From an uncultured Pseudomonas sp. (GTDB lineage: Bacteria > Pseudomonadota > Gammaproteobacteria > Pseudomonadales > Pseudomonadaceae): 64,000 nt of DNA. The notes beneath the pieces are model-generated. The model worked only from the letters and a program-made list of their open reading frames with translations. It had not been told where the DNA came from and did not search any database. Location of the stretch: positions 930,001-994,000 of the forward strand of contig NZ_OX044366.1 in NCBI RefSeq assembly GCF_943846705.1. The letters are read 5' to 3'. The translations under genes and the position numbers were made by a program. Below, piece by piece: positions 43,260 through 52,470 of the stretch (the first letter of the stretch is position 1; each line of letters starts with the position of its first letter).

Positions 43260-43856
43260 ATGCTCAATACCACTGCCTTAAGTCGCGCCCAGCTACGCCG
43301 CCATCTGCGGGCACAGCGACGCGCACTCAGCCGCCACGCTCAACGGCAGGCCGCGCTCGGCTTGTATAAACAGCTGGCGCAACACCCGCTATTTCGCCGC
43401 GCACAGCACATTGCCTTATACCTGCCCAATGACGGTGAGATCGACCCACGCCCGTTGCTACGTGCAGCACAGCAGCGTGGCAAGGCGACCTATTTGCCGG
43501 TACTCAGCCCCTGGCCGCGCAGCAAAATGGTGTTTCAACGTGTCCGCGCCGATGAGCCCTTGCGCAAGAACCGCTTCGGTATTTACGAACCTCGGCGCAA
43601 CGGCAAACAGCAGCGCAAGGTCTGGACGCTGGATTTAGTGCTGCTACCCCTAGTCGGCTTCGACCGCCATGGCGCACGCCTGGGTATGGGCGGCGGGTTC
43701 TATGACCGTAGCCTGGCCTATCGCGGGCAGCGCAAAAATTGGCACAAACCGACCTTGCTGGGCCTGGCGCATGAGTGTCAGCAGGTTGAGCGACTGGCTA
43801 TGGCCAGCTGGGACGTGCCGTTACAAGGCACCGTGACGGACAAGGCGTGGTACTGA
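43260..43856 (+). CDS. 5-formyltetrahydrofolate cyclo-ligase
   Basis: A 198-residue enzyme that converts 5-formyl-THF to 5,10-methenyl-THF with ATP. Motifs include an Arg-rich N-terminus (RRHLRAQRRALS), LYLPNDGEIDPRPL, the substrate region FGIYEPR and the ATP-binding LLPLVGFDRHGARLGMGGGFYDRSL. It lies about 50 nt after 6S RNA and may be made from a longer 6S-cyclo-ligase transcript, as in E. coli. Confidence 0.93.
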   Translation: MLNTTALSRAQLRRHLRAQRRALSRHAQRQAALGLYKQLAQHPLFRRAQHIALYLPNDGEIDPRPLLRAAQQRGKATYLPVLSPWPRSKMVFQRVRADEPLRKNRFGIYEPRRNGKQQRKVWTLDLVLLPLVGFDRHGARLGMGGGFYDRSLAYRGQRKNWHKPTLLGLAHECQQVERLAMASWDVPLQGTVTDKAWY

Positions 43857-43898
43857 CTGGCGAGGTTGGTACCGCGCTCCCTGCGGTACAAAACCGGC

Positions 43899-44030
43899 TC
43901 AGCCTGCCACGTTGGACCGGGTAACCGGTGCGGGTTGATGCTCCCACATGCTCTGGGTGTAACCCGTGGTTACCACGCCCAGGCTGAACAGAATCACCAA
44001 TACCCACAACACATCTGGTTTACGTTTCAT
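43899..44030 (-). CDS. 43-residue single-pass membrane protein
   Basis: A small protein beginning MKRKPDVLWVLVILFS, with a basic N-terminus and one hydrophobic helix (about residues 8-23), then a short polar tail ending PVTRSNVAG. A very strong ribosome site (AAGGGGGAGG, 6 nt before the ATG) marks it as expressed. Open sequence continues upstream to 44114 but lacks such a site. I recall similar short proteins in other Pseudomonas at this place. Function is unknown; a regulator or partner of a membrane complex is speculation. Confidence 0.78.
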   Translation of the reverse strand: MKRKPDVLWVLVILFSLGVVTTGYTQSMWEHQPAPVTRSNVAG

Positions 44031-44198
44031 CGAATGCCTCCCCCTTGAAGGCATGGCGCACGGTGTATCCGCGGCAATTATTGTTATAGGTCCAGCAACG
44101 GCGGCCATCCACACAACCCATTTACCGATATGGCAAACGGCTAAAACCCAGCAGAAAGCCGGTGCCCGTTAAAGGACTGGAACACAGGAGCAAAGTTC

Positions 44199-44648
44199 AT
44201 GCCTTATTGGCTAATGAAGTCAGAACCCGACGAGCTGTCGATCCACGACCTGCAGCGCCTTGAACAAACACGCTGGGATGGCGTGCGTAATTATCAAGCG
44301 CGTAACTTCTTGCGCAGCATGCAGCCAGGGGATTTGTTTTTCTTCTATCACTCCAGCTGCCCTGAGCCAGGAATTGCCGGCATCGCCCGCATCGCCAGCG
44401 CCGCCTACCCCGACCCCACTGCGCTAGAGCCCAACAGCCACTACTACGACGCCAAAGCCAGCAGCGAGAAAAACCCCTGGAGCGCAGTCGATGTGGTCTT
44501 TGTCGAGGCGTTCAAACGCATCATTCCCCTGGCCCAACTGAAAGCCCAGAGTGCGCTACTGGAGTTGCCGTTGGTGCACAAAGGCAGCCGCCTCTCGGTC
44601 ATGCCAGTCCGTGCCGAAGAATGGGCGGCCATCCAGGCGCTGCACTAA
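44199..44648 (+). CDS. EVE-domain protein
   Basis: A 149-residue protein that is a single EVE (PUA-like) domain: MPYWLMKSEPDELSIHDL, WDGVRNYQARNFLRSMQPGDLFFFYHS and GIAGIARI are hallmark segments. EVE domains bind modified bases in RNA or DNA, and stand-alone copies are common in proteobacterial cores. The aromatic pocket residues appear intact. It is not flanked by restriction or defence genes here, so a housekeeping role is more likely. Confidence 0.92.
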   Translation: MPYWLMKSEPDELSIHDLQRLEQTRWDGVRNYQARNFLRSMQPGDLFFFYHSSCPEPGIAGIARIASAAYPDPTALEPNSHYYDAKASSEKNPWSAVDVVFVEAFKRIIPLAQLKAQSALLELPLVHKGSRLSVMPVRAEEWAAIQALH

Positions 44649-44672
44649 AACAGCGCAGCGCCTGGTGAGGGC

Positions 44673-45092
44673 TTACTGAATGATCAGGTTGTTGAACAGC
44701 AGGTCTTCAACCAGCGGCTGGCCTTCTTCCTGATTAAGCACATCCTGCACCTGCTTGAGCGCCTCGCCACGCAACGTTTCGCGGGCGCCAGGGGCAGCCA
44801 TGGCCGCCTCGGTTTGCTGGGAAAACAGCATGACCAACTGGTTACGGATCAGTGGCTCATGGTGCTTAACCTTGGCCTCGACATCCGCTCCGCTCACCCG
44901 CAGGGACAAGTCCGCCTTGAAGAACTTGAGCTTGGGGCCATCGCCGAAATTGCCCACCAACGCCGGCACCAGGGTGACGTAGGACACCGCCGGAGCAGCG
45001 CCCTCTTTACCTTCGGCTTCTTCTTTGCTTTCCGAGGCCTGGGCCATCAAGGGCAGGGACAGAGCCAACAGCAATGCGATCCAGACTTTCAC
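44673..45092 (-). CDS. FliL-like periplasmic protein outside a flagellar locus
   Basis: A 139-residue protein with a cleavable-looking signal peptide (about 1-19, AQA before Ser), an acidic linker and a FliL-type C-terminal domain (YVTLVPALVGNF, LKFFKADLSLRVSG, HHEPLIRNQLVMLFSQQT). Classical FliL is held by a membrane helix at the flagellar stator; this one seems secreted to the periplasm. No flagellar genes are nearby. Stator or other motor-related roles are inference. It converges with the EVE gene (24-nt gap). Confidence 0.85.
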   Translation of the reverse strand: MKVWIALLLALSLPLMAQASESKEEAEGKEGAAPAVSYVTLVPALVGNFGDGPKLKFFKADLSLRVSGADVEAKVKHHEPLIRNQLVMLFSQQTEAAMAAPGARETLRGEALKQVQDVLNQEEGQPLVEDLLFNNLIIQ

Positions 45093-45250
45093 AGGCGGTA
45101 TTCCTCAAGAATTCAGCGCCTAGCATAGCCACTGTCAGGCGGCGGCCCAAGCCCCAGGCTTATACATGACCATCAGGCGCAGGCATGCTGATTGACCGCC
45201 CTCCCCTCACACCTACACTGCAAGGCTATTAACCGCAGAGGAAAAGCCCG

Positions 45251-46228
45251 ATGAAAGCCGTGCTGTGCAAAGCCTTCGGCCCCGCCGAAACCCTGGTACT
45301 GGAAGAAATCGCCAGCCCCGAAGCGAAGAAGAACGAAGTGCTGCTGGAAGTGCATGCGGCCGGGGTCAACTTTCCCGACACATTGATCATCGAAGGTAAA
45401 TACCAGTTCAAGCCACCCTTCCCATTTTCTCCGGGCGGTGAAGCCTCCGGCGTGGTCAAGGCGGTTGGTGAGAAAGTCAGTCACCTGAAAGTCGGCGACC
45501 GGGTGATGGCCCTGACCGGCTGGGGCAGCTTCGCCGAAGAAGTCGCGGTACCCGGCTACAACGTCATGCCTGTGCCCGCGAGCATGGACTTCGCCAGCGC
45601 TGCCGCCTTTGGCATGACCTACGGCACCTCGATGCACGCGCTCAAGCAGCGCGCCAACCTGCAGCCAGGGGAGACGCTGCTGGTGCTCGGCGCATCCGGC
45701 GGTGTCGGTCTGGCCGCAGTAGAAATCGGCAAAGCCATGGGTGCCAAGGTGATTGCCGCCGCCAGCAGCGCCGAGAAGCTCGAAGTGGCCAAGGCCGCAG
45801 GCGCCGATGAGCTGATCAACTACAGCGAAAGCAACCTCAAGGATGAAGTGAAACGCCTGACCGGCGGCCAGGGCGCGGATGTGATCTATGATCCGGTCGG
45901 TGGCGACCTGTTCGATGCCGCCATCCGCAGCATCGCCTGGAACGGCCGTTTGCTGGTGGTCGGTTTCGCCAGCGGACGCATCCCCGAGCTGCCCGTCAAC
46001 CTGGCCCTGCTCAAGGGCGCGGCCGTGGTCGGGGTGTTTTGGGGGGCGTTCGCACAACGCCAGCCACAGGACAATGCCGCCAACTTCCAACAGCTATTTG
46101 CCTGGCATACCGAGGGCAAACTCAAGCCACTGGTCTCACAGACCTTCCCACTGGCGCAGGCCGCCGACGCGATCAATATGCTCGGCCAACGTAAAGCCGT
46201 GGGCAAAGTTGTGGTTCAGGTACGTTAA
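45251..46228 (+). CDS. NADPH:quinone oxidoreductase, zinc-independent MDR family
   Basis: A 325-residue cytosolic medium-chain reductase of the quinone oxidoreductase group. It has the N-terminal GroES-like fold (FSPGGEASGVVKAVGEKV), the cofactor motif VLGASGGVGLAAVEIGKAMGAKVIAA and QGADVIYDPVGG, and lacks the zinc-binding cysteines and histidines of alcohol dehydrogenases. It probably reduces quinones or enones with NADPH; the physiological substrate is unknown. A bidirectional terminator follows. Confidence 0.92.
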   Translation: MKAVLCKAFGPAETLVLEEIASPEAKKNEVLLEVHAAGVNFPDTLIIEGKYQFKPPFPFSPGGEASGVVKAVGEKVSHLKVGDRVMALTGWGSFAEEVAVPGYNVMPVPASMDFASAAAFGMTYGTSMHALKQRANLQPGETLLVLGASGGVGLAAVEIGKAMGAKVIAAASSAEKLEVAKAAGADELINYSESNLKDEVKRLTGGQGADVIYDPVGGDLFDAAIRSIAWNGRLLVVGFASGRIPELPVNLALLKGAAVVGVFWGAFAQRQPQDNAANFQQLFAWHTEGKLKPLVSQTFPLAQAADAINMLGQRKAVGKVVVQVR

Positions 46229-46240
46229 GCTCGCTTAGTC

Positions 46241-46269
46241 AAAAAGGCCGCCTCAAGGGCGGCCTTTTT
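46241..46269. terminator. Bidirectional terminator between two converging genes
   Basis: AAAAAGGCCGCC-TCAAG-GGCGGCCTTTTT ends the quinone reductase gene rightward and the ferredoxin-type reductase gene leftward. Confidence 0.92.
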
Positions 46270-46280
46270 AGTTGCGTTGA

Positions 46281-47249
46281 TTAAGTGCGCGGGGCGTAAG
46301 CGAACACATCGGCACGCATCTGCTGGGCATCCATCCCCGCCTCCACCAAGGCATCCAGGGTGGCGTAAACCATCGCCGGCGAGCCGCTGGCATAAACGTG
46401 CAACGCACTGAGGTCGGCAAAATCTTCACGCACCGCTTCATGCAGCAGGCCGCAACGCCCCTGCCAGCCGCATTGATCACTGACCACTTGGTGCAGAAAC
46501 AAATTGGCCATTTGCTGCCACTGTGGCCAATGCTCCAACGCGTAAAAGTCCTCCGGACGACGTGCGCCCCAGTACAGATGCACCGGATGGGCAAAGCCGC
46601 TGGCGCGGCAGTGCTCGATTAGGCTATTCATCTGCGCCATACCCGTACCCGCGGCAATCAGCACCAGCGGACCATCCGGAAGCTCGGCCAGATGGGTATC
46701 GCCGAACGGCATCTTCACCCGCACCAAACCGCTGCTGCGCAGTTGGGTAATAAGCCCGAGCGTGGCCTCGTCACGGGCCAACACATGCAGCTCCAGCTCG
46801 CGCCCGCATTGCGGCGCCGACGCCAGGGAAAATGCCGCATAATCATCGCCATCGCGCTGCAACAACAGGTATTGCCCGGCGTGGTAACGCGGCACCTTAC
46901 CGGCCGGGGCGCTCAAACGCAGGCGAAACACATCGCCACCCAGTTCATCGCAGCCGACCACCTGGCAAGCCAGCTCACGCACCGGTAATTCACCGGGCGC
47001 GAGCACATCATCCCAATGCAACACACAGTCCTGCAGCGGCTCGGCCAGGCAGGTAAACAGCTCACCATGGTTCAGCTCAACGCCATTTTGCTGCACTCGC
47101 CCTTCAACCAGCAGCGCCGCGCAGATATGGCAATTGCCGTTACGACAGCTCTGTGGGCAGTCGTAACCCAGCCGCCGCGCGGCATCCAAAATGCGCTCGC
47201 CGGCTCGTACCGCCAGCACTGCACCTGAAGGCTTCAGGGTAACGTTCAT
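46281..47249 (-). CDS. 2Fe-2S/FAD/NAD(P)H flavin reductase next to ubiD
   Basis: A 322-residue electron-transfer protein. It has an N-terminal plant-type ferredoxin domain with cysteines in YDCPQSCRNGNCHIC and a later Cys in FTCLAEPL, then an FAD domain (QYLLLQ, YAAFSLASAP) and an NAD domain (IAAGTGMAQMNSLIEH). Automatic annotation usually labels it CDP-6-deoxy-delta-3,4-glucoseen reductase, but there are no deoxysugar partners of that pathway here. A Fre-like role supplying reduced flavin, beside UbiD (as fre is in E. coli), seems likelier. The ATG overlaps the ubiD stop by 1 nt (TGATG). Confidence 0.88.
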   Translation of the reverse strand: MNVTLKPSGAVLAVRAGERILDAARRLGYDCPQSCRNGNCHICAALLVEGRVQQNGVELNHGELFTCLAEPLQDCVLHWDDVLAPGELPVRELACQVVGCDELGGDVFRLRLSAPAGKVPRYHAGQYLLLQRDGDDYAAFSLASAPQCGRELELHVLARDEATLGLITQLRSSGLVRVKMPFGDTHLAELPDGPLVLIAAGTGMAQMNSLIEHCRASGFAHPVHLYWGARRPEDFYALEHWPQWQQMANLFLHQVVSDQCGWQGRCGLLHEAVREDFADLSALHVYASGSPAMVYATLDALVEAGMDAQQMRADVFAYAPRT

Positions 47250-48715
47250 CAATCAATTCCCAACTCAGACCACAGCGCATCAACGCGCTGCTTGACCGCT
47301 TCATCCTGAACGATAGCGCGGCCCCATTCGCGATTGGTTTCCCCTGGCCACTTGTGCGTGGCATCCAGGCCCATCTTCGAGCCGAGACCGGAGACCGGTG
47401 AGGCGAAATCCAGATAATCGATCGGCGTGTTGTCGATCAGTACCGTGTCGCGCGAAGGGTCCATGCGCGTGGTAATGGCCCAGATCACGTCATTCCAATC
47501 GCGGGCGTTGATGTCGTCATCAGTGACGATGACGAATTTGGTGTACATAAACTGGCGCAGGAAGCTCCACACCCCGAGCATCACGCGCTTGGCGTGACCG
47601 GGATACTGCTTCTTGATGGTCACTACCGCCATGCGGTACGAGCAGCCCTCGGGCGGCAGGTAAAAGTCGGTGATTTCAGGAAACTGCTTCTGCAGAATCG
47701 GCACGAACACTTCATTCAGCGCCACGCCAAGAATCGCCGGCTCATCCGGCGGCCTACCGGTGTAGGTACTGTGATAAATCGGCTTTTGCCGACGGGTAAT
47801 GCGCTCGACGGTAAACACCGGGAAGCGATCCACCTCGTTGTAGTAGCCGGTGTGGTCGCCATACGGCCCCTCATCGGCCATCTCGCCTGGATGTATCACC
47901 CCCTCGAGGACGATCTCAGCGCTGGCCGGAACCTGCAAGTCACTGCCGCGCGCCTTGATCAGCTCAGTGCGATGGCCGCGTAGCAGGCCGGCAAAGGCAT
48001 ATTCGGAAAGACTGTCCGGAACCGGCGTCACCGCGCCGAGAATGGTCGCGGGATCAGCGCCGAGCGCCACACAAACTGGATAGGGGCGGTCCGGGTATTT
48101 CTCGCACCAGTCACGGAAATCCAGAGCGCCGCCACGGTGGCTGAGCCAGCGCATGATCACTTTATTACGGCCAATCACCTGCTGACGATAGATCCCGAGG
48201 TTCTGCCGCTCTTTATTCGGGCCCTTGGTGATGGTCAGCCCCCAGGTAATCAGCGGGCCTACGTCGCCAGGCCAGCAGGTCTGCACCGGCAGCTTGCCGA
48301 GGTCGACATCCTCGCCCTCTTCGATCACTTCCTGGCAGGGCGCGTCCTTGACGACCTTGGGCGCCATGGCCAGCACCTTGCGGAAGATCGGCAGCTTGTT
48401 CCAGGCATCCTTCAAGCCTTTCGGCGGCTCGGGTTCCTTGAGAAAGGCCAGCAGCTTGCCGATTTCACGCAGCTCGCTGACCTCTTCCGCACCCATGCCC
48501 AAGGCCACACGCTTGGGTGTGCCGAACAAATTACCGAGTACCGGCACATCAAAGCCTGCTGGGTTTTCGAACAGCAGCGCCGGCCCACCTTTACGTAGGG
48601 TGCGGTCGCAGATTTCGGTCATGTCCAGCACAGGGGAAACCGGCGTGTGGATGCGCTTGAGTTCACCACGCGCTTCCAGACCGCGAATAAAATCGCGCAG
48701 ATCACGATACTGCAT
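47249..48715 (-). CDS. ubiD: 3-polyprenyl-4-hydroxybenzoate decarboxylase UbiD
   Basis: A 488-residue prenylated-FMN-dependent decarboxylase in ubiquinone synthesis. It begins MQYRDLRDFIRGLEARGELKRI. The catalytic core includes the conserved Arg/Glu region DEGPYGDHTGYYNEVD and the glycine-rich GLGSKMGLDATHKW. It needs the prenylated flavin made by UbiX, which is not in this window. Upstream in-frame codons to 48805 are open, but the ATG at 48715 matches the family start. It lies between rho and the flavin reductase. Confidence 0.96.
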   Translation of the reverse strand: MQYRDLRDFIRGLEARGELKRIHTPVSPVLDMTEICDRTLRKGGPALLFENPAGFDVPVLGNLFGTPKRVALGMGAEEVSELREIGKLLAFLKEPEPPKGLKDAWNKLPIFRKVLAMAPKVVKDAPCQEVIEEGEDVDLGKLPVQTCWPGDVGPLITWGLTITKGPNKERQNLGIYRQQVIGRNKVIMRWLSHRGGALDFRDWCEKYPDRPYPVCVALGADPATILGAVTPVPDSLSEYAFAGLLRGHRTELIKARGSDLQVPASAEIVLEGVIHPGEMADEGPYGDHTGYYNEVDRFPVFTVERITRRQKPIYHSTYTGRPPDEPAILGVALNEVFVPILQKQFPEITDFYLPPEGCSYRMAVVTIKKQYPGHAKRVMLGVWSFLRQFMYTKFVIVTDDDINARDWNDVIWAITTRMDPSRDTVLIDNTPIDYLDFASPVSGLGSKMGLDATHKWPGETNREWGRAIVQDEAVKQRVDALWSELGID

Positions 48716-48804
48716 GCAGATGCCTCGTTTCGGGCCGAGCAATAGGGCCGTAAAGTTTAGCGCCGAACTCGGTCTTTCAGAAGGTTGAGTAACCCCCAGA
48801 TGCA

Positions 48805-48830
48805 CAAAAGCCGGGTTTCCCCGGCTTTTG
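48805..48830. terminator. Hairpin terminator downstream of rho
   Basis: CAAAAGCCGG pairs with CCGGCTTTTG across a 6-nt loop, 14 nt beyond the rho stop. It can work in both directions, and the T-tract is inside the stem. Confidence 0.7.
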
Positions 48831-48843
48831 CAGACCGCCTATG

Positions 48844-50103
<1,260 letters not shown>

Positions 50104-50307
50104 AGGAATGACGTAATTCATGAAGGAGGGAAGATAAGCTATTTAGCTTGGAAGCCCGCGCCGCTGAGAAGGCGAATGATCGCCTGCTTATGTATCGAAG
50201 GATTCAGAAAGGAATGCGTCGGTGACGGCTTGCAGGGGGGCTGCATAGGAAATACAGCGAGGCCGAATGTAACACCGGTTTTATTCGCACGTCTAGCGCC
50301 CAGGCAG

Positions 50308-50335
50308 AAAAAAGCCCCGCAATGTGCAGGGCTTT
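50308..50335 (-). terminator. Terminator after trxA
   Basis: Read leftward, AAAGCCC and GGGCTTT arms with a GC extension close a 5-nt loop and run into six T. It separates trxA from the rho leader. Confidence 0.85.
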
Positions 50336-50362
50336 CAGCCGGTACTGACGTCTCAGCGCAAC

Positions 50363-50689
50363 TTAGATGTTGCTGTCGAGGAAGGCTGCCAGTTGTGACT
50401 TGGACAGTGCGCCGACCTTGGTCGCTTCGACATTGCCATTCTTGAACAGCATCAGAGTCGGAATACCACGCACGCCGAACTTCGGCGGGGTGTCCTGATT
50501 TTCATCGATGTTCAGTTTGCACACTTTCAGCTTGCCCTGGTAAGCCTGGGCGATCTCATCGAGTACCGGCGCAATCATCTTGCACGGGCCGCACCACTCA
50601 GCCCAGTAATCGACCAGCACCGGCCCTTCGGCTTGCAGGACGTCTTGGTCGAAGCTGGCATCGCTGACATTGGTGATGAATTCGCTCAT
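50363..50689 (-). CDS. trxA: Thioredoxin 1
   Basis: A 108-residue cytosolic thioredoxin, reductant for many enzymes. The active site is WCGPC in VDYWAEWCGPCKMIAP (Cys33/Cys36 region), and the cis-Pro loop is VRGIPTLMLFKNG. The ATG at 50689 follows GGAG and gives the standard length; longer in-frame sequence upstream is not conserved-looking. The order trxA-rho is the same as in E. coli. Confidence 0.97.
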   Translation of the reverse strand: MSEFITNVSDASFDQDVLQAEGPVLVDYWAEWCGPCKMIAPVLDEIAQAYQGKLKVCKLNIDENQDTPPKFGVRGIPTLMLFKNGNVEATKVGALSKSQLAAFLDSNI

Positions 50690-50967
50690 GGAAGTCTCCG
50701 TGTTCGGAAGCAAAAGATGGGCGACATCATAGCCCGGCTTTCCCCACACAGGAAGGCGGCGACAATTGAGCTTCTCTATGGCGTGACCACAAATCAGCCG
50801 CTCGGGCGCTCGCATGACAATTTATTCAGACAGCCGGCAGGCCTCGCCATAGCGCCGCATAGCCCCCTGAACAACACCCGCGAGGTGTGCATGCGACACC
50901 AGTATGCGTTGGCTGAGCTAGGCTATCGTGGCACGATGACACGGTTCCGCATTGAGATTGTTCTACC

Positions 50968-52470
50968 ATGCCGCATACCCCTGCCGAGTCTTTCCCTTTG
51001 ATTGCAGCTATCGACCTGGGCTCCAACAGCTTCCATATGGTGCTGGCCAAAGCCAACCACGGCGAAATCCGCATCCTCGAACGCCTCGGCGATAAAGTCC
51101 AACTGGCCGCCGGTATCGATGAGCAGCGCCTGCTCAGCGAAGCGGCCATGCAGCGAGGGCTCGATTGCCTGAGCCGCTTCGCTCAGCTGACCGCCACCCT
51201 GCCAGATGGCGCGGTGCGTGTAGTCGGCACCAACGCCCTGCGTGAAGCACGCAACTGCGCGGAGTTTATCCGCCGCGCTGAAGAAATCCTCGGTCACCCG
51301 GTTGAGGTAATTTCTGGCCGAGAAGAAGCCCGATTGATCTACCTCGGTGTGTCACACAGCATTGCCGACACGCCGGGCAAGCGCCTGGTGACCGATATTG
51401 GCGGCGGCAGCACCGAATTCATCATCGGCCAACGTTTTGAGCCCTTACTGCGCGAAAGCCTGCAGATGGGTTGTGTGAGCTTTACCCAACGCTTTTTCAA
51501 AGACGGCAAAATCACCCCGGCACGCTACGCCCAGGCTTACACCGCCGCGCGTTTGGAGATCATGGGCATCGAGCACGCCCTGCGCCGCCTCGGCTGGGAA
51601 GATGTGGTCGGTGCATCGGGTACGATCAAGGCGATTGGCTTGACCATTCAAGCCGCCGGCCTCGGCAACGGTGAAGTCAACGCCGAGGGCATGGCCTGGC
51701 TGAAGCGCAAGTTATTCAAGATTGGCGAGGCGGAAAAACTCGATCTCGATGGCATCAAAGCCGATCGCCGGGGAATTTTCCCGGCGGGCCTGGCGATTCT
51801 TGAAGCCATCTTCGACGCCTGCGACATCCAGCGCATGAGCCACTCCGAAGGCGCCCTGCGCGAAGGCGTGCTGTATGACCTGCTGGGCCGCCATCAGCAT
51901 GAGGACGTACGGGAGCGCAGCCTCAGCTCGCTGATGGAGCGTTACCACGTTGATCAGGAGCAGGCTGCCCGCGTTGAAAGCAAGGCCCTGGCGGCCCTGG
52001 AAAACGTCGCCCGCGACTGGCAACTGCAAGATGTTTGGCACCGCGAGCTGCTCAGTTGGGCGGCCAAGGTGCATGAGGTGGGCCTGGATATCGCCCACTA
52101 TCAGTACCACAAGCACGGCGCCTACCTGGTTGAACACTCCGACCTGGCCGGTTTCTCCCGCCAAGATCAGCAGATGCTCGCCCTATTGGTGCGCGGCCAT
52201 CGACGCAATATCCCCAAGGATAAATTCGCCGACTTCGGCGCCGAGGGCATCAAGCTGATCCGCCTGTGCGTGCTGCTGCGCTTCGCCATCCTGTTCCACC
52301 ACATTCGCGGCAACCATGAGATGCCTGACGTACAGCTCAAGGCCCGCGAACAGAGCCTGGAAATTCACTTCCCGGACGGCTGGCTGGAAAACAACCCGCT
52401 GACCAAAGCGGACTTCACTCAGGAAGCCGGTTGGCTCAAGCGGATCGGCATCGAGCTTAGCGCGCGCTAA
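50968..52470 (+). CDS. ppx: Exopolyphosphatase Ppx
   Basis: A 500-residue processive exopolyphosphatase of the ASKHA superfamily, also active on pppGpp in homologues. It has the phosphate-1 motif IAAIDLGSNSFHMVLA, catalytic Glu in VVGTNALREARN (about residue 93), DIGGGSTEFI, and a C-terminal HD-like helical domain (from about 305). It is divergent from trxA. Its 3' end overlaps that of ppk on the other strand by 14 bp. Confidence 0.96.
   Translation: MPHTPAESFPLIAAIDLGSNSFHMVLAKANHGEIRILERLGDKVQLAAGIDEQRLLSEAAMQRGLDCLSRFAQLTATLPDGAVRVVGTNALREARNCAEFIRRAEEILGHPVEVISGREEARLIYLGVSHSIADTPGKRLVTDIGGGSTEFIIGQRFEPLLRESLQMGCVSFTQRFFKDGKITPARYAQAYTAARLEIMGIEHALRRLGWEDVVGASGTIKAIGLTIQAAGLGNGEVNAEGMAWLKRKLFKIGEAEKLDLDGIKADRRGIFPAGLAILEAIFDACDIQRMSHSEGALREGVLYDLLGRHQHEDVRERSLSSLMERYHVDQEQAARVESKALAALENVARDWQLQDVWHRELLSWAAKVHEVGLDIAHYQYHKHGAYLVEHSDLAGFSRQDQQMLALLVRGHRRNIPKDKFADFGAEGIKLIRLCVLLRFAILFHHIRGNHEMPDVQLKAREQSLEIHFPDGWLENNPLTKADFTQEAGWLKRIGIELSAR

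Noticed and set aside
44199..44648. The EVE-domain gene as part of a modification-dependent defence system.
   Set aside because: It is a stand-alone domain with no nuclease or methyltransferase partner nearby.
46281..47249. A deoxysugar (CDP-ascarylose) pathway gene, as the common annotation name would imply.
   Set aside because: No other genes of that pathway are present; the ubiD linkage favours a flavin-reductase role.
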